NCBI RefSeq assembly: GCF_032062135.1
Contig: NC_092859.1
Span: 153,456,228-153,520,227, forward strand
Direction of reading: 5' to 3'
DNA from: Pyxicephalus adspersus
Lineage: Eukaryota > Chordata > Amphibia > Anura > Pyxicephalidae
Length of the DNA: 64,000 bases
In this document: positions 1 through 10,946 of the stretch, piece after piece
How positions within the stretch are numbered: the stretch's first letter is position 1
Layout of the letters: the number at the start of each line of letters is the position of its first letter
The notes under the pieces: generated by a model
What the model was told of the DNA's origin: nothing
Database searches by the model: none
What the model saw: the letters and a program-made list of their open reading frames with translations, nothing else
Position numbers and translations under genes: made by a program

Positions 1-705
1 ACCCCCCATATTCAGAACATTTACAGGTCCTGTCCCTTTCACCTACGCAACATTTCCAAAATCCACCCCTACCTGTCCTCAGAGACCACCAAACTCCTTC
101 TGGATTACTGTAACCTCCTCCTCTCTGGTATTCCACTAACCCGACTCTCTTCTCTACAATCTATTATGAATGCTGCAGCCAGACTCATCCATCCTTCCCA
201 CCTACCTACCCCATTCACAACTTTCCCACCTACCTACCCCATACACAGCCTTCCCACCTTTCCTCTTCTGCTGCATCTCTTTGTAGTTCTCTTCATTGGC
301 TCCCATTTCACCTTGGAATCAAATTCAAGCTCTTGTGCTTTGCCTTCAAATCCCTCCACAGTTCTTGTCCCACTTACCTTTCTGCCCTGATAGAAATATA
401 TCCCCTCAGCCGCTCTCTTTGCTCCCCCAAATATCTACTATAGACTTCCTCACTCATAACAATGTCACATGCAAGGCCCCATGACTTTTCTAGAGCTGCC
501 CCGACTTTCTGGAACTCTCTTTCTCGTCAAATTCGTCCTAACCTCACTACTTAACAATCATTCCATATCCTTCCCCTGTTGTGTTCTATTTCTCCTCATT
601 TTAAAATGTAAGCTCTTCTGCGCAGGGTCCTCCCCTCCTCCTGTGCCATTTTTTTTTATTGTACAGTACTGCATAATATGTTGGCACTATATAAACCCAT
701 GATCT
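1..705 (+). mobile_element. LINE 3' end (CR1/L2-type): reverse transcriptase C-terminus plus 3' UTR
   Basis: From about position 22 the sequence reads as the thumb/C-terminal region of a non-LTR reverse transcriptase: FHLRNISKIHPYLS, then LLLDYCNLLLSGIP and LQSIMNAAARLIH. This pattern is typical of CR1/L2/Rex1 elements. Frame is lost after about 230. The rest matches the 3' part of the LINE copy at 20276-20830, down to the tail with GTACAGTACTGCATAATATG and GGCACTATATAAA. It is 5' truncated by the window edge, and frame loss shows it is dead. Confidence 0.8.
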
Positions 706-863
706 ACCATTGCCTCACCTAAATAAAAAAATTTATTTAAAAGTATAAAAGTCCCCAGACCTCTTTACCTGCTTCTAATATAATGTTATCCCTTCTCGAA
801 GATCCTCAAATATTACAAATAAACTCTAGAATTTGGTTTAAGTTGGTTTCTAACAGCTCAGAA

Positions 864-1021
864 CAGTCTTTCTTAACCAGGGTTCCTCCAGAGTTTGTGA
901 GGGGTTCCTATGAGCAGTTTTTTAGGTCAGTTCAATAGAGACATTCCTTGTACTGACCACCACATGAATGTTCTGTGAGCTGTGAATTTAGTGAGCCATG
1001 GTGAAAGATTGAGAAAAGCTG
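864..1021 (+). mobile_element. hAT-type MITE, internally shortened copy
   Basis: It starts CAGTCTTTCTTAACC and ends in ...GAGAAAAGCTG, degenerate terminal inverted repeats of the CAGNGTTTCTCAACC type. The flanks GCTCAGAA (856-863) and GCTTAGAA (1022-1029) match at 7 of 8 positions, consistent with a hAT 8-bp target duplication. Interior text matches the copies at 33423 and 53625. Confidence 0.75.
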
Positions 1022-1029
1022 GCTTAGAA

Positions 1030-4000
1030 CCACCTGCTGGTTGTTTACATTGGTGATCCGACAAAAGTCTGTTATCATAGAAAAAAAGAATATACCTTAT
1101 TCGATCTGGTGTTTAGACCTGGCATTTTTTAGCTTCTGAGCATGGCCAGCTGTAAAATTCCCAAAAATTGTTATGACAGAGTTCATACTGTAGTTTTACA
1201 AGATGGGCATACTGTTATCCACTGGACAAATCCCAACAGTTCATTTGGTATTTACCAGGTAATAATTGATAAAACTCATAGTTTCTGTTTTTAAAGTCCA
1301 TCATTCACCATACATACAGTCTTGGAGAACTTTGAAAAATCAAGCCATTGCAAGAATCTTAGGACACTTTATTGGTGGACTGACTTGTTTCTGTACTGTG
1401 AGTTGGATGCTGAGTTGGACCATTCCAGAGAACTTCCTGCTAAGAAGGAGAGTTGATTTACCATTACAATCACTCGATGAGTTCCACTGCAGAAAGAAAA
1501 GTTGTACCCCCTCTCCTCATGTTTCCCAGCTTCTATTGAGATAAAAAAAATCAATACTCATATTTGTAGAATCTGTCCTTTAAGGGAGGTGGTCCAAGTA
1601 TAATGTTGTTATATTGAACAGGGTCTTTTTCTATAGACAGTCTTTTGTCTTTTAAAATATTTTTAAAAGTCTATATAGAACAGAATATATCCTATTCTGT
1701 AGTGCATGACCTCTACTTCAAATCATAAGATTTCTTGTGTGGTTGTAACACATTAAATGGTAAATAAATTATTTTATAGGTTTTTTTTATAATTGAAGAT
1801 AAGATATGATTGTTCTTACAAATCAGCATTGTTCTTCTTTAATCAGTGAATCAAATGTAATCTCATGCCACCAAGCAGAACACACAATAGCCAGCAATGA
1901 TATGTGGAATAAAGAGTTGCATGTTATCTTATTGCAGCAATTACCAGAACAGGTTTAACAGCTTGACGTGTCTATACATTTACATTCTATACATTTACGT
2001 CATACAACTATATATGAATATTTTGCAAGAATTATGCCACAGTGAGGAAGAAGGCGGGGGTGTTGTATTGCAAAAACTTAAACCTTCCATTTCCTTTAAA
2101 GTCAGGAAATATAATACCTCGAAAGAGATTTAACCACACCATTTCTTAACAGCTTGGTGACTGCCATCTAGGATTCCTCCAGATGTTGTTAGGAGTTCCT
2201 TGAGCAATTAGAAGTTTGCACCTTTCATGTCAGTTTAAGTAACATCAATGATCTTTTTGTCTATCTGTTAGGGTGACATTCTTCCCAATAGCCAGGAATG
2301 TAAGGGACATTTTCCTATTCTTCACCACTTTAATATACTGTGGGCTGTGGAAATAGTAATTATAGCAGGGGTTCCCTGAAGACCTGAAACTTATTTCAAA
2401 GTGTTAAAATTCTGTAAAAATTTTGGGAAACAATGGTCTAAACTATGGCATAGACATGGCATGCTCCAAACCATTCACTGTGAAACTACACCTGTTCTGT
2501 TGACTAGACCAATAAGCATAACCATTGAGAAGTTTCCCCTTGGAGTTTGGCTCTGAGACTAGTAAAGAAATATCTTAATTTTAAAAAATATCTTGGCTTC
2601 CACAAGGCAACATTGACCATAGCTGACAAAATATATTTGTTTAGTTTTTTTTGGACCAGTTATGCTGGAGCAATAGGAGGCTTAGCCCAATAACCATATA
2701 GTTGGCTATGTATGTTGTAGTGGTAGAATTGCTTAATATTATCTGATTTAGGATCTATGACCACTAATGGTACAGACATGAGAAAGCCACAGCATTCATA
2801 TGTTGTGAAATGATGATGAGTGTTGGTTTGTTAGCTTGTCGAGCGCAGATCTGCACAGTGGATGATTATTACCCTCATACCAGGTTCTGGCATTACAATT
2901 ATTTCCAGAAGAGCCTGTTTGGAGGTGTCCATATAGTTATTAATTTTAAAGTAATCATATGTGAAGGTATTTAAATTTGCGTTTTATAACAAAGCCATGG
3001 TTTCCTGTGAGTCTGGATCCCTGCAAGTTTGTAAATGTGGTTTCAGCTATTATACTCTGTCCACAGTGCAGACAACATCTGGAAGAGGTCCAAGCACCGA
3101 CACTTCTGTTGTGCAGACATGATGCTGCAATCACAGCCAGACCACTGAACATTTATTGTGCCAAATGCGCATATTTTCAAATCAAATGGAATATTTTTAA
3201 AACATACAAACTTGGAATTGAATATGTCCAGCCAATAATATTCAATAAAGAATGGTTTATGATCCACCCTGGAACAAACCCACTGAATTAACTCCCTATT
3301 TAAGTATAATTCTCCACTTTTGGTATCTCCACTTATAAGACAAAAATCTTCATTCTGCAATAAAACCACTAAGGTGATCACACTTTCTGCTGCTGTAGCT
3401 GCTTAGATGGCAGTTATGATCTCTGAATGGCCACCTCTAGCTCTGCCCACAGCTCATGAGATTGGCAGCACATTGCTGTGTCCAAAGTTTAGGTAAAAGC
3501 CCCACTCATTCCTTCCAACCCTCTTGCTATCCTCCATAAAACTTCAGTCTTCTGTATTTGGGGAAGTTGGAGGGAAGAACCTTTAATGGATGAGATGGAC
3601 GTCCTGAAAGCCTTGGCTTCTCAGCAGAAGCTTTATTAAGGATTGGAGCTGCTTCGCCAATGGGCAAAGGATCATCTTCTATTACCAGAGTACCTTCAAT
3701 GTTCTTTAGCCCACACAAATGTGCATAGAAATGCCTCCCTATTGCCCTGAGAGGAAAAAATTAATGGCTTTAGATGGTCTTTAGTACAGGTTGATTTTGT
3801 GTTGGCTAAAGCCTGATAAGGATGAATCTCTTTTTCTGTTGGTCCCGTGAGAAGCATTTTTCTTTTGCTTTGAATGCCTTTTCTTGCTTGTAGATGGACT
3901 ACTCACATCTACGTTACCAACATGGAACTAAATGAATGAGCTGGGCCTTGTTATATAAGTCGTATTCAATACCCAATTCTACGTTTGTATCCCAACACTG

Positions 4001-6057
4001 GTGAAACATTTTATTTTAATTCAAATTGAGCAAGGAAGTGTTAAAATCTCAGTTTTATTTCTATTTGTGTTTTGATTTGCAGTCCCAATCCCAACAGTGG
4101 GAACAGTGGGGAACTTCTGAGAATGTCTGTATTGCTGTCTGCATCTTTTTGTCCCAGTGCATAGTCTAGTTTTTTTATACATACAACACTGATGGAGGTA
4201 GAATCCCATCAATGTGATCATAAACACGTTTAACTATTCTGCAATGAATGCATACCACTTGATTTAATTGGGGTAGTCCACATTTGATTGATTGTTCTCC
4301 ACATTTAAAATCTTCATTGCCACAATATAATAATATATTTATAAACACGGGTACAGGTTTGTTCTAAGGACTAGTGAACACATGTACAGTATTTACGTAG
4401 TTATCAGTGGTTATCAGAAACTCTATTCACTTAAATAAAGGAACTGATCACCATATTGAAAAGTAGTTTATGCAATCCATTCACTTTTTTTGTGTCTGTG
4501 TACCCTACAAACACTAATAAACCCCAATATTTCATACAGGGATCATAGATAAATAGTGAGATCATTTTTTTCAGATCAATTCATAAAAAAGACAATCATA
4601 TAGCTGATTACCATTTTCAGATAAAATGTGAACTTTTTTAGTTATTTTTCAGTTCATAGTTTTAAATTGGCCCCTATGAATTACTAAAATAACGTGCACC
4701 TAACCCAAGGCTGAGACAGAACTAGAACATTCCCTGCAAGTAAACAAATTACCTGTCAATCCTGATAGAAATGCTGTCACTCCCTGTAAATTGAAAAGAC
4801 AGCACAAACATCCTTATCTTAATTGTGTAAACTATTGGCCCCATCAATTCACCTTGTGGCGGAGATATGTGTAAGGGTGCAGCCTGTGTGAAAACTATGG
4901 GCTGCCAGTGGGCTTTGCAGCTCGTAACAAAAAGTGGGATTTGGGCAGCTCCTCCAGATCGTATGGTGCGGTGATCACTGCATCCATGGACTCACAACAA
5001 AGACTGAGTAAAACTGGTTTAAGGGTTGAACTTTAAGGGTATATCCGTTTTAAGGAATGTGAAAATGTTATTGACATTATTGTTATTTTGGGTATTTAGC
5101 TCAAGTTTAAACAAGATGTAAAATGTTGAAATTAAAGTTATGTCAATCAAGTGGTCCTTACTGCCATTTCCCAAAAAGATGTCATGAAATTGGGGTAAAG
5201 AATGGGGTATGGAGGGGTGTGGGAGTGAGTAAAAAAGGAAGAGTGGGTAAGTTCTGGTAAATGGAGGGTTGTGAGCATCCTGGCCACCTGAGTCATGCTG
5301 GGATATGAAGTCTACCATTTATTGTTTGGGTGTTACATGGTCACGGTTGATCATGATTGACTGGCTGAATTCAGAAAATAGATGAAATAGTTGCAGTGAA
5401 GTGTACAATCACATTTGACCCATAAACTAGATATTCTGTCCACCACTTTACTTCTATACACTGTTTGAGCTCACTACTCAACCTGATTGCCTTTACAATT
5501 TGCCTTGTTTCTTTTTGAGTTTAGTTTGGGTTTAAAAGCCAAGCTTCCCATCAAATCGTTTTGATTGGCATAAGTGTATTTGAGTAAAGGCAACAAAAGA
5601 AGGATTTTTTTTCCTTCATAGGACAACTGGATAGGCTGCAGTTTGTTTTTCTATCTAACCTATGTCATTTGCATTGATGATCATCACAAAAGAGACTATC
5701 CTCTGTTTATATGAACCATACAAGTATCTCATATGAAAACTTGTAGTTATTAGTTACTCTGTGTAAGCTCCATGATTGCCTTTGTTGCAGGTTCTGGTCA
5801 TCGTATAGAGCTTAAAATAGCAATAAGCCAATAAGGCAGCCAAACATAAAACTATTTTAAGAGGGGTTCTGTCTACAGTATGTTATCTGGACAGCAATCT
5901 TGTGCTCTGCACCATGGCAGTATTACACCCTGTCTATTCAGCATCAAGGAGAACAAGGAAATAGCAGCATCTTCTACTTCCCTTAAGCCGTGCAGCCTGA
6001 GATGTATCTTCTTGGCATCTCCTGCACATACTCCGAGGCTGTGCACAGCAGAAGGGG
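1030..6057. other. Non-coding stretch
   Basis: Apart from the MITE at 2145-2440 I see only AT-rich unique-looking sequence and a G/A-biased patch at 5190-5270. No exon-like frame with splice sites was recognised. Confidence 0.5.
2145..2440 (+). mobile_element. Copy of the hAT-type MITE family
   Basis: It contains the family blocks ATTCCTCCAGATGTTGTTAG, TCCTTGAGCAAT, GGGTGACATTCTTCCCAATA, TATACTGTGGGCTGTG and GGGGTTCCCTGAAGACCTGA. The terminal repeats are eroded. Confidence 0.7.
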
Positions 6058-6250
6058 AATAACCCCCCTAGCAGTAAACCCGAGTGTGACTCAGGGTGGA
6101 TTTTTCGTGCAAAAAGCAGTAATCCCGAGTCACACTCTGGGTCGCTTTATTCTTAAAAAAAAAAACACCTTGTTCAGTTGCTGTCCCCCAGCGTCCTGCT
6201 GGGGGACACGTCTGTCTTCTTCGATCTGTAGCAGGGAGCCGGTTGTCAGT
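6058..6250 (-). mobile_element. TTAA-type MITE fragment (same family as 40569-41088)
   Basis: Reading left to right it begins TAACCCCCCTAGCAGTAAAC and holds the paired blocks CCGAGTGTGACTCAGGGT and CCCGAGTCACACTCTGGGT. These match the reverse complement of the end of the 520-bp element at 41088. A short hairpin TCCCCCAGCG...GCTGGGGGA lies at about 6185-6207. Confidence 0.6.
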
Positions 6251-6540
6251 CAAAGGGAAATAACCTCCCCCATAGTGATGTCATAACACCATAACCCCGC
6301 CCACTCTGCCATCTCAGATCTGAGCCTGTGATGGGAGAGTGGGCGGGTTGTGTCGTGAAACACAGCCCCCCCACTTCCCCAAGCCAGGGATTTGCACCGG
6401 GGACGTGGTACACGCCTCTGGCCGGTGCCTCTCCCCGGCTGGGTCCTTCTCCTGACCCGGTAGGGGGTGCGCCGACCAGAGCCACGGACCCCCAAAATCT
6501 TCTAGCGGACCACCAGTGGCGACTGCTGGACTAGGAAGCT
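6251..6540. repeat. GC-rich, repeat-like segment of unknown class
   Basis: This patch is far richer in G and C than its surroundings and has many short inverted pairs, for example CCGCCCACTCTGCCATC with GATGGGAGAGTGGGCGGG, and CACCAGTGG near GCTGG at the right edge. Three overlapping open frames here look like composition artefacts, because none shows a domain. Confidence 0.4.
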
Positions 6541-6756
6541 TGTATGTCAGGTCTACTCTTACCATCATTGTCCTGTAGCTGTGTCATTATATCTCCTGAC
6601 CAAATAATTTTATTGCTCATAGAATTTCTATTGCATTTCAGGGGGTCAAAGGGCCCCTTTTCAGGGGTTGGTACTGGTAATAAAAGTTTGTATTGCAATG
6701 ATAACATTGGATGGAAATAAATCATATGATTACTCAAGATGCTGATTAGACTAATT

Positions 6757-6830
6757 AGCAGTTTGCTGGATCATTCAGGTTCTCCCATGATAGTCTATAT
6801 ACTCCAGTGTTGGAGAGTTTTATTTAATTG
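6757..6830 (+). mobile_element. Partial MITE of the 'AAATCAGGCCC' family
   Basis: CAGTTTGCTGGATCATTCAG, CTCCCATGATAGTCTAT and GTTGGAGAGTTTTA match the right half of the family seen at 26830-26925 and 28084-28283. Confidence 0.6.
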
Positions 6831-7585
6831 GACCTCATACCTTCTCCGGTTGGGAGGAGGAGGGTAAAAAACGTGTTTGATTTTGGCAAAACTCCAGATG
6901 AACTCCATCCCAAGAACTGCTTCTGTCCTCAGTGTGAAAACCCAATCCCAACCAGTTAGTAGTAGGTAGTAGGTAGAAATTACCATGTTTTCTCTTTTAT
7001 TCTTGAAAACTCCTAGCCCATGTTGCAAGCCCTTTCATGCTGGCCTTACACTTGGTTTTCACCAAGCTCCAGGCCAAGACTTTAAAAAGTCAGTAATCAT
7101 TTCATATTCTTTCCCCAATACAACAGCAGTTTATTCCAAAGAAAAATGTCAAATATTGAGATAAATTCAGTTCTATAGAATTCAACAGGGAACTCTTAGG
7201 ATGGACGTTCTTTATGTAGAAAGCAATTGTGCAGTCATCTGCAGGGGACTTTGTGCCTCTGCCAAACCCTTGCTGCTGTCATGTATAATGTTACATCTGG
7301 CCATAATATGAGACAGAAGTACAGATGATTCCCCTGTAGAAAATATTATCATAAACAGAAAAAAATGTATAAAGGGCTATAAAACAGGAAATGATTTTGT
7401 AGGGCAGTTTAAAATATTAGGGTGCGTCAATATTTGAAATATAAAGGCATTGTAGGAAGTAGTAAGAGATTTTTGTTGAATATGATGATTTATATAATTG
7501 GGTTTATTACAGATGTTCATGGTTTGGTAGATACATAGTAGGAAAACTCTAAATACCTTTGTTTTATTCATTTTATAAGATCCAG

Positions 7586-7612
7586 GTATATATATATATA
7601 TATATATATATA
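7586..7612. repeat. (TA)n microsatellite
   Basis: An almost pure TA dinucleotide run. Confidence 0.9.
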
Positions 7613-7739
7613 AATATGTATATATGTAAAATCCCAGGGTGTCAGATATTTATGTTTATATTTAAACTAAGAAACAATATGTTAATGTTTAGGGCAATGG
7701 TTCCCAAAGTTTGTCCGTTTGTTTTCTGGCACTTGGAGG

Positions 7740-8578
7740 ACTATTTCTCTCACTAACTATTCCCTCTAATAACTCAAATATTGAGACACAATTCCTATCA
7801 CTGGCAATAATGTGGAATTAATAATTCCACTGATATTAATGATGGCCATAATTAATTTGATGATTGATGGGTCATATTTCTCCCCATTCATGCCATCAAT
7901 GTGGCCTTTTTCCTTCCACTAATATTGAAGATAATGCATACATCCATATTTTAATACCAATAGTGGGACACTAGTCTTCCAACTAACAGCAATTATGTGG
8001 AATAATTCCTCCCACTGACATCAGTGATGGCCTCAGTGACCTTTGATGGGGCACATTTCCTGCCACCAATGCCAAAATTAGGGCATTACTCATGCCAGTG
8101 ATACTAATGATAAGGCAATCTTCCATATTTTAATACCATTGGTGAGTCAATATTCCTCCTGTGGGCAACAATTAGAATAATTCCTCTTATTGACATCAGT
8201 GATGGCCACAATTCTTCCCTCTGCTGACCTGTGATGGAGCACTTTACCTCCAGCCAATGCCAAAAATGGGGCTTTATTCCTCTGACAGATGGTAATGATA
8301 AAGGCCCTGTACCATATTTTAATACAAATGACGAGGCACAATTTCTCCACTTACACCAATATTGTGGAATAACTTCTCTCATTGACATTGATGATAACCA
8401 CAATTACTCCCCTGGTGACCTTGGATGGGACATATTTAATCCCACTGATGTAAATGTTAGCGCACATTTTCTCCCACAGATACTAAAAATAGGATACTGT
8501 TTCATATTTAATGCCAGTTATGGGGCACTAATCCTCCCACGGACAGCAATAATGGGGATTTGTTACTTCTTCCACTGA
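7740..8578. repeat. Decayed minisatellite with ~187-bp higher-order period
   Basis: The block CATATTTTAATACCA recurs at about 7945, 8124, 8313 and 8503, spacings of 179, 189 and 190 bp. Each long unit is about six diverged 31-33-bp monomers built on a CCCACTGACATCAATGATGG-like theme, alternating with GGGCAC and ATTCCTC blocks. The open frame at 8231-8578 lies entirely in the array and is not a gene. Confidence 0.8.
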
Positions 8579-9405
8579 GATATACATCTTTTTCTTCCTA
8601 CTGTCCACCAGCATGACACATACCCCACTGGGCACAGTGTAGCCCTCCTATAGAGGGAGGGCAGTGAACTTGCCTACTTGTTTAGAAAGTTTCAGCGTAA
8701 GAAGAGAGAACACCAAAGAACAAAGTTTACTGCTTGTGTTTTGTCTCTCATTTGATGTTTGCTCTGTGGTCTGTGGATGGAAAGTTCTGATAAGACCATC
8801 TACAGCTCAGGTAACATGCAGCCACCTCCTTTTTTTTACTAGTTGTTATGCATGAACTGTGTAGTCTTTTTCTGTATGTATCATGCCTTGTGAATGTGAA
8901 TTTCTTAAATTCTTGCAGCATATAACGGAAACAGCAGAGTCTATCAGTCACCTTGCACCTTTCACCTTCAGTAATGGAAGTTAAAGCTTTGTCATCTTCC
9001 TTGTAGATGTAATTCTTGTATAATATATTTGCTGACCATTTGGAGCCAACCTACATAATGAATTATATTGCAGCACATTATCAGTAGGGCAGCCATGGCC
9101 GGTGTGCATACTGTCAATGATGTACTGAAGCTATTAATAGAGATGTCTGCAGCTCCAGTCTGTGCCAAGTAAAGCTATAGCTAATTAAGATGTGGATAGA
9201 CAAGGTTAGTGTTATGATTTCACTGCAGCTACATAAACCTTCAGTAAAACCTGTGTCGTGTTCATCCAGCTGAAAATCTATATTTGGATGCTGGAGTTTA
9301 GAGTATTTATGGAAATTAAACTACTAATAAATCCCCAAGTCAGATAAGAACTTAAGCAGTAAAACGATGCACTTAGTTGCATTAACTTGACATTAAGCTG
9401 CTGCT

Positions 9406-9678
9406 TTAAAGTGGAACTTTCATATAAAAAAAAAAACTTTCCAAAAGCCTACAATCCCTAATTTCATTCCACTATGTCCCATGCCATCCCAGCGTCTTTT
9501 GGACATTTTAGGAAAGCTCCTTCTTGGGCATGTGCAAAAGCAGCAGCCCACAACCTCCTGGGATATATACTGTATGTGTTCCAGGAGGCTGCAGGTTTCC
9601 CCTTCAGTGGGAAGGGTGGAAGGAGTGGGGTCCTCCCCCAAAAAAATATTTAAAAAAACGTGGTGAGATCTGCTTTAA
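9406..9678. mobile_element. Possible MITE with TTAAAG termini
   Basis: TTAAAGTGGAACT at the left is partly mirrored by AGATCTGCTTTAA at the right, resembling the element at 26376-26809. The interior has no coding potential. Assignment is weak. Confidence 0.35.
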
Positions 9679-10297
9679 TATGAAAATAAACTATTGCTAG
9701 ACCATGACCACCATTTGGAGGAACATAAGGTGCTTTAGTATTAGGCCCCGATAAAAAGAGCAATGCAGGAACTATTGGACATTGGAGAAAGGGGCCCTGG
9801 AAATTTCTAATGGTGGTCCGGTGCCAGACCATCAATTATCCCTGATACTGGTCGAAGCCCAGAATTTCATTGATCAGATAAGAAATCAAGGGAGAAGCTG
9901 AGTAGGGGGCATTTTCCCGGGCAGTACTAAAAAAAGTATGTTAGGTGGATAGCCAGTTACATCTCCAGTTACACATTAATCATAATAGGACCTACAGTCA
10001 GTGGGATATGGTCAGCATTATATACGTAGCTGTTTCCCAATCACACCTGCAATCACAATGTCCTCCACCACCAACTACCTTCACAGGTTTGAAATATCAT
10101 GTGTTGGATTGCTAATGCGTGAGACTAGTAATACCATAAAAATACTTTGGTAACTAAAGAAATATATGCAGTTCACATAGAAAAATGAATTATCCTCTTG
10201 CAAGAGATATTTCACTTAGCTTAGTGAATGAGCTGAAACTCTGCTGACTTTATTGATCCAGTATGTGCAAAGAAACATTTTTAATGAATTCATTATG

Positions 10298-10467
10298 CAG
10301 TGTTCTCCCCAGAATTTTTTTTTAAGCTGCGTGGGAAGAAGATGTAGGCAGGTGGCAGTCCATGTATTTTGTCACTTAACTTTTCAATAACCACTGACCA
10401 ATAGCAGGGTGATTCCTGAAAAGTGCTGGGTGGTGCGCCCAGCTAAAAGGGTCTGGGGAGAACACTG
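10298..10467. mobile_element. hAT-like MITE, 170 bp, with 15-bp perfect inverted ends
   Basis: CAGTGTTCTCCCCAG and CTGGGGAGAACACTG are perfect inverted repeats. The interior GGTGGCAGTCC and AAGTGCTGGGTGGTGCGCCC matches the copy at 22826-22992. I could not find an 8-bp target duplication. Confidence 0.75.
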
Positions 10468-10910
10468 ATTGCACAGTATTCATTGAAAGTGAATTTTCTA
10501 CACATCCCTGTACATACTCTCGCAGCAAGAAAATGGTCAAGTGGAAGGTGGAAGTAACCTTCAAGGTATTTATTTTTAAAGAGGAGTTTGTTCTATTAAA
10601 GCAGAATCTAAAATGATTACATATATTATGTGAAAGTCAGATGTTATTTTTCCCTGTTCTGGAATGTACAACACATGTCATATGTATGGCTAATGAATAA
10701 TTAGGAAACATTGTATTTAAAATTAATATATGGGCTCCTTTCTCTATGCTTCACCACTGTTTGTTCCTGTAGGATGTTTAAATGTAAAGGACAACTTTAA
10801 TTATTTAGAGGTTGTAACTTTGACAAGCAGTCCAACTACACACTGACACTATGTTATGGGAATCTTCCACAATCCCATCCTGCTTCCCACTTTCTTTAAC
10901 AAAGTTTACT

Positions 10911-10946
10911 CTGCTACACTAAAATTCACAGATTTTAGTGTAGCAG
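10911..10946. repeat. Perfect 15-bp hairpin
   Basis: CTGCTACACTAAAAT (10911-10925) and ATTTTAGTGTAGCAG (10932-10946) are exact inverse complements around a 6-nt loop. It may be a MITE relic or a cruciform site; no terminator function is implied in this context. Confidence 0.85.

Noticed and set aside
3043..3381. Overlapping open frames on both strands near 3 kb
   Set aside because: No domain, no splice-site pair and no recognised homology; ordinary chance frames.
6246..6568. Overlapping open frames in the GC-rich patch
   Set aside because: Stop codons are rare in GC-rich DNA; the frames have no domain and overlap each other in several frames.
8231..8578. Open frame of 115 codons
   Set aside because: It lies wholly in the degenerate minisatellite and shows only the repeat's periodic text.
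7740..8578. CRISPR-like regularly spaced repeats
   Set aside because: There are no identical direct repeats with unique spacers, and the host is a vertebrate.
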